Positions 1 through 6,549 of a stretch of DNA of 64,000 nucleotides are shown piece after piece. A model generated the notes under the pieces. That model saw nothing but the letters and a program-made list of their open reading frames with translations. It was not told the DNA's origin and made no database searches. A program made the position numbers and the translations under genes. Each line of letters begins with the position of its first letter. Position 1 is the first letter of the stretch. The stretch is from Granulibacter bethesdensis CGDNIH1 (GTDB taxonomy: Bacteria > Pseudomonadota > Alphaproteobacteria > Acetobacterales > Acetobacteraceae). Location of the stretch: the NCBI RefSeq assembly GCF_000014285.2, contig NC_008343.2, forward strand, positions 434,001 to 498,000. The letters run 5' to 3'.

Positions 1-930
1 GGCGCCGACATTGCGAGGATCGCTGACCTGATCCAGCACCAGAACCGGGCCGGGACGCTGCGCCAGAATCTCACCCAGCGGCGGGGAGGGCAGCTTGTCC
101 GCCAGCAGGGCAATGCCCTGATGCACCGATTCGGTACCGAGCAACTGATCCATATGGGCGCGTTCCGTGCGCTCCGCTACCAGTGCCCAGGGTGGTGGCA
201 GGCGCTCGGCAAGGGTTGCCTCGGCCTCTTCGGTCAGCAGCAGACGACGGAGACGACGGGCCGGATTACGCAGAGCGGCCTCAACCGCGTGCAGGCCATG
301 CAGCCACACCGCGCCCACCGGAGCCTGCAATGCCCGTCCGCCGGAGCGGGAAGGACGCTCTGCAGCCGGTTGCGCCTGCGCGGTGGTGTCCGATCTGGAA
401 TGGTCGGAACGCGGGCGGCGCTCGGCATGCTCATCGGAGCGGTTGGCTCCATCACGCGGACGGAAAGAGCGTCCTCCTGACGGTCGTTCGCCGCCCTGCC
501 GATGGCGGGTGGGGCGTTCCGTGCGTTCCCCGAAACTCTGCTCCTCCCTGGGAGCCTCGAAACGTGGACGCCGTTCCGTGCGCTCGCTGGAGTGATGGCC
601 AGATCGGGGGGCTCCATCATGGGAACGAAAAGAGGGCTTGCCGCCTGCCGGGCGTTCTCCGCCCTGATAGGAGGGGCGCTCCCCACGCTCGGCGAATCGC
701 TGTTCACGCGTGGGCCTGTTGCCCTCGAAGTGCTGCTTGTCGGAGCGTGAGCGGTATTCCCCGCCCTGTTCGCTGCGTGCGGTCCCCTCACGGGATCGGA
801 AGGATTTTCCTCCCGATGGACGGGCACCGCCGCTCTGATCGCTGCTGGAGCGTCCTGAGCGGGAAAAACCGCCGGAGGATGCGTTTTTTGTGGGCCGACC
901 ACGGCCCGTATGTTTTGAAGGTGGCTTCAT
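1..930 (-). CDS. rlmB: SpoU/TrmH-family 23S rRNA 2'-O-methyltransferase, partial (C-terminus off the window)
   Basis: The frame is open from an ATG at 930 to the window edge, giving 310 residues with the rest missing. Residues about 208-300 match the substrate-binding domain and the start of the SPOUT domain of RlmB-like enzymes, which methylate the ribose of G2251 in 23S rRNA. The sequence HGLHAVEAALRNP lies near 211, and the SPOUT motif LDQVSDPRNVGA is at the edge. Residues 1-205 are an Arg/Gly/Ser/Glu-rich, probably disordered extension with three copies of a GG-(K/R)-SFR-x-(R/H)-(D/E)-G-x-x-RS unit near 40, 96 and 152. The SAM-binding knot is outside the window, so RlmB versus another SpoU paralogue is inferred from the N-terminal domain only. 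Confidence 0.82.
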   Translation of the reverse strand, partial: MKPPSKHTGRGRPTKNASSGGFSRSGRSSSDQSGGARPSGGKSFRSREGTARSEQGGEYRSRSDKQHFEGNRPTREQRFAERGERPSYQGGERPAGGKPSFRSHDGAPRSGHHSSERTERRPRFEAPREEQSFGERTERPTRHRQGGERPSGGRSFRPRDGANRSDEHAERRPRSDHSRSDTTAQAQPAAERPSRSGGRALQAPVGAVWLHGLHAVEAALRNPARRLRRLLLTEEAEATLAERLPPPWALVAERTERAHMDQLLGTESVHQGIALLADKLPSPPLGEILAQRPGPVLVLDQVSDPRNVGA

Positions 931-990
931 TGCGCCGGTATAATCTGCTTTCGCGGGGCTTTAAATATCCAGAAATGCGTATCGGATACG

Positions 991-1017
991 TTGACAAGGC
1001 TGCCTTTTGGCTCTAGT
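991..1017 (+). promoter_or_regulatory. Predicted promoter of tRNA-Tyr
   Basis: A consensus -35 TTGACA sits at 991-996. A weak -10, TCTAGT, is at 1012-1017 after a 15-base spacer; TAGTCC at 1014 would give 17 bases. The tRNA begins at 1032, so the leader would be very short. The -35 is exact but the -10 is poor. Confidence 0.45.
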
Positions 1018-1031
1018 CCGCACCCCGCTCC

Positions 1032-1117
1032 GGAGGGGTGCCCGAGTGGCTAAAGGGGACGGACTGTAAATCCGTTGGTTAACGCCTACGTTGGTTCGAA
1101 TCCAACCCCCTCCACCA
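1032..1117 (+). tRNA. tRNA-Tyr (anticodon GTA)
   Basis: The 86-base sequence folds as a class II tRNA. The 7-bp acceptor stem GGAGGGG pairs with CCCCTCC at 1107-1113. The anticodon loop CTGTAAA contains GTA, a long variable arm follows it, and the T-loop reads TTCGAAT. The discriminator A and CCA (1115-1117) are encoded. A long variable arm with GTA anticodon is diagnostic for bacterial tRNA-Tyr. Confidence 0.96.
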
Positions 1118-1214
1118 TCTTTCAGGGGCCGACAGGCCCGGATATCTCAGGGATGGACAGCACGGTTTAAAGGCTCGACGCGACGCGCGTCCTGCGCTAA
1201 TCCGTTTCAGGGCT

Positions 1215-1288
1215 GCGGGTGTAGCTCAATGGTAGAGTTCCAGCCTTCCAAGCTGGCTGTGCGGGTTCGATTCCCGTCACCCGCTCCA
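1215..1288 (+). tRNA. tRNA-Gly (anticodon TCC)
   Basis: This is a 74-base cloverleaf with acceptor stem GCGGGTG/CACCCGC, a D-arm in GTAGCTCAATGGTAGAG, anticodon TCC in CTTCCAA, T-loop TTCGATT and an encoded CCA at 1286-1288. It lies 97 bases after tRNA-Tyr on the same strand and may share its transcript. About 70 bases downstream is a short direct repeat that could be a relic of integrase activity. Confidence 0.96.
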
Positions 1289-1469
1289 AAATTCCCCTGA
1301 TAAATCAATAGCATGTGTGCGCTGTAGTAGCCTTCGCTGCCACAATTTGTTCCGCTGTGCCAAATCCGTGCCAAAACTGTTTCAGGGACCCGGCAGGGCA
1401 CTCTCTTCGAGGAGTGTCTTTTGGAGGCCGCTTCCCGAACCCAACGCCCCCTCTTTGAAGCTGTGGCAG

Positions 1470-2378
1470 TTAGGGACCGCAGCCAGCGGTGCTCATCACC
1501 CCGATTTTTTCGCTGATAAACCGCTGCGCCAGCCATTGAGACGCCGGTCCCTGTGGCCGCTGTTTGTGCCAGATTAATTCCATGGCGACTGGCCAGTCCG
1601 CCGTATCGAAGGCGAGGCGCGGAATGACGAGGTCACTGGCGGCGCTGGATGCGGCAATGATGTGATCGGAGACGAACGCCCAGCCGATTCCCTGCCGGGC
1701 CAGTTGCAGAATGACCCACTGGCTTTCTACCCACCAAACATCGGCTGCAATGCGCAGACGGCGCTTTTCCTCGCTTTCGCTGCGGGTGGCGACCATCAGT
1801 TGCCGGTGTCGCTTCAGCTCTTCCCACTCGATCACCTGCTCCGCTAGGGGGTGATCACGTGCACAGACCAGTTGCAGCGGCACCCAGCCAAGGGTGTGAA
1901 AGCCCAGCACGGCCGGCAGCGTTTCCTGCCGCCACATAATGCCCAGATCGGCCTGACCATCGAGAACAAGGCGGCTCACATCCTCCATGAATGGAAACAG
2001 GATTTCCAGTTCCACGCTGGGGAAAGCTTCGGCAAAAGAGTGCAGAAGACGTGCGAGGACCGGTTCCGGATATAATTCGTCAACGGCCAGAACCAGCCTT
2101 GTCTCGACATGTTTTTCCAGACTGCGGGCAACGCCGATGAAATGCGCATGACGATCCAGCACGACCCGCGCCTCTGCCAGCAGCCGGGTGCCGGCTTCGG
2201 TCAGGGATGGTGTGCGCCCGGCCCGTGAAAACAGCGTCACACCCAGATCAATTTCCATATTGCTGATCGCGGTGCTGATCGCCGACTGGGCTTTTCCCAG
2301 GTGACGCCCGGCAGCCGAAAAAGAGCCTGTTTCGGCTGTGGCGACGAAAATCGTCAGTTGCTCAAACGATATGTCCAT
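1470..2378 (-). CDS. LysR-family transcriptional regulator
   Basis: This 302-residue protein has the LysR layout. A winged HTH occupies residues 1-60, with the recognition region GSFSAAGRHLGKAQSAIS, and is followed by a linker helix and a periplasmic-binding-like effector domain (about 90-295). It is divergent from a PACE-family efflux gene, with 108 bases between the start codons. The intergenic region carries a cluster of TATCT/AGATA half-sites, including a T-N11-A box typical of LysR binding. By analogy with Acinetobacter AceR-AceI it may activate the efflux gene in response to a cationic or biocidal ligand; that role is inference. The 180 bases between tRNA-Gly and its stop codon hold no gene I can support. 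Confidence 0.9.
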   Translation of the reverse strand: MDISFEQLTIFVATAETGSFSAAGRHLGKAQSAISTAISNMEIDLGVTLFSRAGRTPSLTEAGTRLLAEARVVLDRHAHFIGVARSLEKHVETRLVLAVDELYPEPVLARLLHSFAEAFPSVELEILFPFMEDVSRLVLDGQADLGIMWRQETLPAVLGFHTLGWVPLQLVCARDHPLAEQVIEWEELKRHRQLMVATRSESEEKRRLRIAADVWWVESQWVILQLARQGIGWAFVSDHIIAASSAASDLVIPRLAFDTADWPVAMELIWHKQRPQGPASQWLAQRFISEKIGVMSTAGCGP

Positions 2379-2393
2379 GGCTGAACGCAGGCC

Positions 2394-2447
2394 TATCTGA
2401 AAAACAGATAATATCTAACTTTATCTGCTGAATTCTACTGATAGATA
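2394..2447. promoter_or_regulatory. Array of TATCT/AGATA half-sites between the LysR and PACE genes
   Basis: TATCTG (2394-2399) and CAGATA (2405-2410) form a perfect inverted repeat around AAAAA and include a T-N11-A LysR box. AGATA (2406-2410) and TATCT (2412-2416) form a second, overlapping 11-bp palindrome. Further half-sites are TATCT at 2422 and AGATA at 2443. Density and symmetry suggest a LysR operator controlling both divergent genes. Binding is inferred. Confidence 0.5.
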
Positions 2448-2486
2448 GAGCCAAGTCGCCTGCTCAGCGGGCTTAATGAAGTGAAA

Positions 2487-2936
2487 ATGGTGACCATCAT
2501 GCGTTCGTCGTGGGATCGTATCCGGCATGCCATCCTGTTCGAGGTGATCGGTCTTCTGTTGCTGATTCCGATTGGTCATGCCGTACTGGGCGTGGATACG
2601 GGGACTTTCGGTAGTCTGAGCGTCATTGTCGCAGTGACAGCTGCGATCTGGGCTTATCTGTTCAATCTTGGTTTTGACCAGGTGATGCTGCGACTGACTG
2701 GCTCTACTCGCAAGAACACGGCTGTGCGCGTGCTGCATGCGGCGTTATTCGAGGGGGGGATGCTTGCCATGTTTCTGCCGCTCACCGCTTGGTATTTGTC
2801 GATGAGTCTCTGGGCGGCGCTGATGACCGATATCGGCATTTCCGGATTCTATTTCGTCTATGCGTTTGCTTATAACTGGATCTACGATCAGGTTTTCCCC
2901 GTTGCTCATGCAAGCATTTGCGAGGCTGGCCGCTGA
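2487..2936 (+). CDS. PACE-family multidrug efflux transporter (AceI-like, two BTP domains)
   Basis: This protein of about 149 residues has four predicted membrane helices arranged as two bacterial-transmembrane-pair repeats. The first repeat has the acidic residue of helix 1 in AILFEV and the motif FNLGFDQV near 59. The second has YAFAYNWIYDQVFP near 127-140. Helix-1 Glu and the N-x-x-(F/Y)-D signatures are characteristic of PACE exporters, which expel chlorhexidine and related cationic biocides using the proton gradient. The start could be GTG 2481, ATG 2487 or ATG 2499; 2487 is chosen for a GAAG element upstream. The C-terminus lies just before tsaB. Confidence 0.87.
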   Translation: MVTIMRSSWDRIRHAILFEVIGLLLLIPIGHAVLGVDTGTFGSLSVIVAVTAAIWAYLFNLGFDQVMLRLTGSTRKNTAVRVLHAALFEGGMLAMFLPLTAWYLSMSLWAALMTDIGISGFYFVYAFAYNWIYDQVFPVAHASICEAGR

Positions 2937-2980
2937 GGTATCGCATTGGTAACGGCTGCGTATTCGGCTATGGCGCCATT

Positions 2981-3652
2981 ATGAACACGTTGGTTTTCAA
3001 CAGCCGGTCTGCCGGTGCTGATGTTGCATGGGTAGCGGATGGTACCGTGCTGGCCTGTCGCTCGGCTGAGGCTCAGGATGCTGCATCACGTCTGCCGGTA
3101 CTGGCTGCGGAGGTTGTGGAGGAGGTGGAGCGGACATATCCGGCTGGTCGCCAGCCTGATGCAGTCATCGCTTCCATCGGTCCGGGCAGCTTTACCGGTA
3201 TTCGTGCAGCTTTGGCAGTGGCGCAGGGCTATGCGTTGGGAGCCGGGCTGAGGCTGGCTGGTGTTGCAGTCGACGAGGCGCTGGCCGTCATGGCGCCGCC
3301 TGAGCCGGGTTATACTCTCTGGACGGTTATTCCTGCCCGGCGGGATCACGTCTATCTGAACGATGGATCCGGTTTTGGGGTGGTGCCGCTTGATGGAATC
3401 GCTGGATTGCCTGTGCCTGGCAGTCGGATCTGGCTGATGGGGGCAGCTGCAGAGTCATGTGCCGGGTTGTTGTCCCGCCGGACCGACCTCCATCTGCGTG
3501 TCGGTGCAATGCGGGAGCCTGATGTAATGGCCCTGGATCGGGTTGGTCGTGCACGCTTATCCGGGGAGATAGCATCTCGCCCGGCATTGCCTGTTTATGC
3601 GGAAGAAGCACGGATCAAGGCTGGAACAGTCCGTCCTGCTCCCCGGACATGA
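2981..3652 (+). CDS. tsaB: tRNA threonylcarbamoyladenosine biosynthesis protein TsaB
   Basis: This 223-residue ASKHA-fold protein partners TsaD and TsaE in making the t6A37 modification of ANN-decoding tRNAs. The N-terminus MNTLVFNSRSAG and the motif GPGSFTGIRAAL near residue 67 are typical of the TsaB family, which has lost catalytic residues and serves as a scaffold. I chose ATG 2981, which starts at the conserved first strand; the frame extends upstream to 2918 but that would overlap the PACE gene. It ends in a 4-base ATGA overlap with rimI, so the two are translationally coupled, a widespread pairing. Confidence 0.93.
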   Translation: MNTLVFNSRSAGADVAWVADGTVLACRSAEAQDAASRLPVLAAEVVEEVERTYPAGRQPDAVIASIGPGSFTGIRAALAVAQGYALGAGLRLAGVAVDEALAVMAPPEPGYTLWTVIPARRDHVYLNDGSGFGVVPLDGIAGLPVPGSRIWLMGAAAESCAGLLSRRTDLHLRVGAMREPDVMALDRVGRARLSGEIASRPALPVYAEEARIKAGTVRPAPRT

Positions 3653-4161
3653 CGGCGCCTTTGCCGGATGATCATGATGCCGTGATAGTGGTGGGTCCTG
3701 GTCATGCGGCGCTATTGGCGGTCCTGCATGAAGCGGCTTTTCCGCCGGAGGAGCAGTGGGATGACGCTTCTTTCATTGTACAGCTTCAGCAACCGGGGAC
3801 TGTGGCTCTGATGGCGGTCGCGGGTGAGCACGCAACTGAGCCGGTGGGTTTTGTGTTGTTCCGGACCATTTTCGAGGACTGTGAGATCCTGACCCTTGCC
3901 GTTGCACCGTATTGTCGCAGGCAGGGGATAGGTGGTTTGTTGATGCGGGCTGCCATGAAGCGTGCCGCCGAACAGGGCGCGGAGCATATGCTGCTGGAGG
4001 TGGAGACCACCAATCTCCCGGCCCGCACATTATATGACCGGCTCGGTTTCAGCGCGATTGGGTTGCGTCGTCATTATTACCATGGTGGCGGCGATGCGCT
4101 GGTTCTCCGCCGTTCTTTGGGCCGTTCTCTGGACAGCACAAAGATTACTGGCGGCGAATAA
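3649..4161 (+). CDS. rimI: Ribosomal-protein-alanine N-acetyltransferase RimI (GNAT)
   Basis: This 170-residue GNAT enzyme has the acetyl-CoA-binding motif A in LAVAPYCRRQGIGG (the Q-x-x-G-x-G type, about 84-97) and the motif B region ARTLYDRLGFSAIG. RimI acetylates the N-terminal alanine of ribosomal protein S18. Position directly after tsaB with a 4-base overlap supports this assignment over other GNATs. The C-terminus is slightly extended, and its last 17 bases overlap the end of the convergent TusA-like gene. Confidence 0.88.
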   Translation: MTAPLPDDHDAVIVVGPGHAALLAVLHEAAFPPEEQWDDASFIVQLQQPGTVALMAVAGEHATEPVGFVLFRTIFEDCEILTLAVAPYCRRQGIGGLLMRAAMKRAAEQGAEHMLLEVETTNLPARTLYDRLGFSAIGLRRHYYHGGGDALVLRRSLGRSLDSTKITGGE

Positions 4162-4420
4162 GAATACGCGTCTGCCCGGGCTGCGGATGTTCGATAGCGA
4201 TGATTTCGTGGCCGAGTGCGGCGGCACTTTGCGGTACGTTACGCGATGCTTCGTCTCCGGCCGTCAGCACGGACAGCAATGCTCCGGATGGAAGCTTGTC
4301 CAGTGCGATCCGGGTCCGGACGAAGGTCATCGGGCATATATCCGCAGTGACATCCAGCATTGTCATTGTTTCGCTGGTTCTTGCCGGTATTGAAATGGGA
4401 TATGGTTCATACTGGTGCAT
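4145..4420 (-). CDS. TusA-like sulfurtransferase-fold protein
   Basis: This 91-residue protein has the SirA/TusA/YedF fold signature: the segment LDVTADICPMTFVRTRIALD near residues 22-41 and the later GHEI...I/LI strand. The cysteine that carries persulfide in TusA is present, but the usual CPxP is CPMT, a variant common in alphaproteobacterial homologues. A role in sulfur trafficking is likely by family, but the partner is unknown. The first 15-20 residues are poorly conserved, so the start may be internal, for example the Met at about residue 19. It is convergent with rimI. Confidence 0.78.
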   Translation of the reverse strand: MHQYEPYPISIPARTSETMTMLDVTADICPMTFVRTRIALDKLPSGALLSVLTAGDEASRNVPQSAAALGHEIIAIEHPQPGQTRILIRRQ

Positions 4421-4450
4421 ATAGATACCATTATTTTAAGAAACACCCTG

Positions 4451-4478
4451 TTGATTAAACAGCGTTGACAAGTATAAT
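4451..4478 (+). promoter_or_regulatory. Predicted mucR promoter
   Basis: A -35-like TTGATT (4451-4456) and a perfect -10 TATAAT (4473-4478) are separated by 16 bases in an AT-rich stretch ending about 39 bases before the mucR ATG. MucR homologues often repress their own AT-rich promoters, so autoregulation is plausible but inferred. Confidence 0.5.
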
Positions 4479-4516
4479 AATGCGATCATTTTGTTTTTTA
4501 ACAAGGCTGTTTCTTG

Positions 4517-4930
4517 ATGTCCAATTCAGAGGCGTCTGCTGATTTACTGGCGTTGACTGCACAGATTGTTTCCGCCCACATCTCCAATAATGCGATTCAG
4601 ACCGAATCACTTCCTGGATTCATTCAGGAAGTCTATCGTGCGATCTCGAATCTCGGGCATGAGGAACAGGTTCCGGTCGAAAAGCCACAGCCTGCCGTTC
4701 CTGTCCGCAAATCCGTTTTTCCAAATTATATCGTCTGCCTGGAAGACGGCAAGAAGCTGAAGATGCTGAAGCGGCATTTGAAGAGCGTCTATAACATGAC
4801 CCCTGAACAATACCGGGAGCGTTGGGGCCTGCCGCCGGATTATCCCATGGTGGCACCCGAATATGCGACGCATCGCAGTTCTTTGGCCAAGAAAATCGGC
4901 CTTGGGACCAAGCCCAGGGTGCGGGACTGA
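4517..4930 (+). CDS. mucR: MucR/Ros-family transcriptional regulator
   Basis: This 137-residue Ros/MucR protein is a global regulator of surface polysaccharide and cell-cycle genes in other alphaproteobacteria. The N-terminal half (about 1-50) matches the oligomerisation region. The DNA-binding core spans about 70-105, with CLEDGKKLKMLKRHL and then the MTPEQYRERWGLP segment. The second cysteine of a C2H2 finger is Asp (C74-x2-D77, H87), so it resembles the Ros-like proteins that fold with fewer or no zinc ligands. ATG 4517 is preferred over TTG 4514. A strong terminator follows the stop codon. Confidence 0.93.
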   Translation: MSNSEASADLLALTAQIVSAHISNNAIQTESLPGFIQEVYRAISNLGHEEQVPVEKPQPAVPVRKSVFPNYIVCLEDGKKLKMLKRHLKSVYNMTPEQYRERWGLPPDYPMVAPEYATHRSSLAKKIGLGTKPRVRD

Positions 4931-4950
4931 ACTGCACAATTGTAGTCGGA

Positions 4951-4984
4951 AAAGGCGGCCGGATCATGTCCGGCCGCCTTTTTT
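4951..4984 (+). terminator. Rho-independent terminator after mucR
   Basis: A 13-bp perfect stem (4951-4963 with 4969-4981) around the loop TCATG is followed by a T-run that continues to 4984. It begins 20 bases after the mucR stop codon and separates mucR from the fur operon. The 160 bases that follow hold no gene I can support. Confidence 0.9.
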
Positions 4985-5147
4985 GTGCATGCTGCGATTA
5001 TAAGCATGGTGATGTGGCTGTCTTTCATGGCATCGTCATGATACCGGTTATCGACACGCCATGTCTGATCGGCTACCTCGCACTGATCAGCAACCTGCCT
5101 GAGTGATCTGGCCGGGCTGAATGGGATCAATCGGACGTTAAGGATCG

Positions 5148-5702
5148 ATGGGAAGCCGCCCGATGGAACGCCGCTCTTCTGAGCCTTCTCCGGTTCGCCG
5201 TACTCCGGCAAACCATTCTCCCCACGCGCCAGAGCGGCAGGGTGGCAGCAGCATAGAGCGGATGTGCGTTGAGCGGGGCCTCAAAATGACCGGCCAGCGC
5301 CGTGTGATCGCCCGCGTCCTGTCGGAAGCCAGTGATCATCCGGATGTGGAGGAGCTGTACCGCCGTGCCTCCGCCCTTGATGCCCGTATTTCCATCGCGA
5401 CGGTCTATCGCACTGTACGGCTGCTGGAGGATAAAGGCATTCTTGCCCGCCGTGATTTCGGCGGTGGACGTGCCCGCTACGAGGCCAGCGAACATGGGCC
5501 TCATTATCATCTGATCGATGTCGAGACCGGTAAGGTGATTGAATTCGAGGATGAGGAACATGAACGCCTGATGCGGTCCATTGCGGCCCGGCTGGGGTTC
5601 AGCCTCGTTTCGCTGCGTCTGGAACTGTTCGGTCGGAAACTGGTCGACCCTGCAGCCGCAGATCAGAAAACGGCTGCTGCAAAACGAAAGTCAGGCCGAT
5701 GA
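5148..5702 (+). CDS. fur: Ferric uptake regulator Fur
   Basis: This 184-residue Fur-family repressor has a winged helix at about 40-115, with CVERGLKMTGQRRVIARVL, HPDVEELYRRA and the recognition region SIATVYRTVRLLEDKGIL. The dimerisation/metal domain follows, with HGPHYHLIDVETGKVIEF and a downstream EDEEHERL. The pattern matches alphaproteobacterial Fur/Mur rather than Irr (no Irr heme motif) or Zur (no CxxC pair). About 35 residues precede the usual Fur start; ATG 5148 has an AGGA upstream and ATG 5163 is an alternative. It overlaps olsB by 4 bases, so the iron regulator is co-translated with a lipid enzyme. Confidence 0.9.
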   Translation: MGSRPMERRSSEPSPVRRTPANHSPHAPERQGGSSIERMCVERGLKMTGQRRVIARVLSEASDHPDVEELYRRASALDARISIATVYRTVRLLEDKGILARRDFGGGRARYEASEHGPHYHLIDVETGKVIEFEDEEHERLMRSIAARLGFSLVSLRLELFGRKLVDPAAADQKTAAAKRKSGR

Positions 5703-6535
5703 CCGCTGAGACCCCCTTAGGAATTGCGACACGAAGCGAACGAAGCTTCGGAGAACTCCGTGCCGGCAATCTGGGGGTCCGCATTGCGGAGAGCCAGTCT
5801 GAAATCATCGCGGCCCAGGCGCTGCGGTACCGGGTATTTTATGAGGAAATGGGGGCAGAGCCAGCCCCCGCCATCCGCAGGGACCGGCTGGACCGGGATG
5901 AATTTGATCCCGTCGCCGATCATCTTCTGGTGATCGACCATGAACGCGGCAGCGGACCGGAGGCCATTGTCGGCACATACCGCCTGATTCAGGATGCCGA
6001 TGCGCATAAAGTCGGGCGTTTCTACACCTCCAATGAATATGACATTTCGATCCTGACTTCATTTCCCGGCAAGCTGCTGGAACTGGGTCGCTCCTGCATT
6101 GCTTCCGATTATCGGGGGCGTGCCGCCATGCAGCTGATGTGGCGTGGCATTGCCGCTTATATCTTTTTGCACCAGATTGATCTGATGTTCGGCTGCGCAA
6201 GCCTGCCGGGTACGAATGTCGACGCGCTATCGACCGAACTGACCTATCTCTATCGCAATCATCTGGCCCCCCCGGGTTTGCGCCCCCGTGCACTGGAAAG
6301 CCGGTATATCGACATGCGCCGGCTTGATCCGGTTGAACTGGATATCCGGCGGGCACAGGCGATGCTGCCGCCCCTGATCAAGGGTTATCTCCGGTTGGGC
6401 GGGTTTATCGGTGATGGGGCAGTCGTCGATACCGAATTCAACACCACGGATGTTGCAGTTGTGGTCAAGACGGATCTGATCACGGATAAATATTACCGCC
6501 ACTACGAACGTCAGCTGCGTGACGCACTGACTTGA
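5699..6535 (+). CDS. olsB: Ornithine-acyl-ACP N-acyltransferase-like protein (OlsB)
   Basis: This 278-residue member of the OlsB/hemolysin-like GNAT family would transfer a 3-hydroxyacyl group from ACP to ornithine, the first step of phosphorus-free ornithine lipid synthesis. Family hallmarks include ALRYRVFYEEMGA near 41-53, DHLLVID, VGTYRL, the GRFYTSNEYDIS segment and LELGRSCI...YRGRAAMQLMW. The genes on either side are fur and lnt; an olsA-type O-acyltransferase is not adjacent. The start ATGA overlaps the fur stop. The substrate (ornithine versus another amino acid such as glutamine) cannot be decided from sequence. Confidence 0.84.
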   Translation: MTAETPLGIATRSERSFGELRAGNLGVRIAESQSEIIAAQALRYRVFYEEMGAEPAPAIRRDRLDRDEFDPVADHLLVIDHERGSGPEAIVGTYRLIQDADAHKVGRFYTSNEYDISILTSFPGKLLELGRSCIASDYRGRAAMQLMWRGIAAYIFLHQIDLMFGCASLPGTNVDALSTELTYLYRNHLAPPGLRPRALESRYIDMRRLDPVELDIRRAQAMLPPLIKGYLRLGGFIGDGAVVDTEFNTTDVAVVVKTDLITDKYYRHYERQLRDALT

Positions 6536-6549
6536 TTGCATCGCCGGCG

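Noticed and set aside
234-902. Minus-strand 222-residue frame in the rlmB region
   Set aside because: It is a second reading frame of the repetitive Arg/Gly-rich tail. Only the frame from 930 continues into the methyltransferase domain.
4465-4478. TTGACA followed by TATAAT before mucR
   Set aside because: The exact -35-like hexamer is only two bases from the -10, so the pair cannot act together. TTGATT at 4451 gives proper spacing instead.
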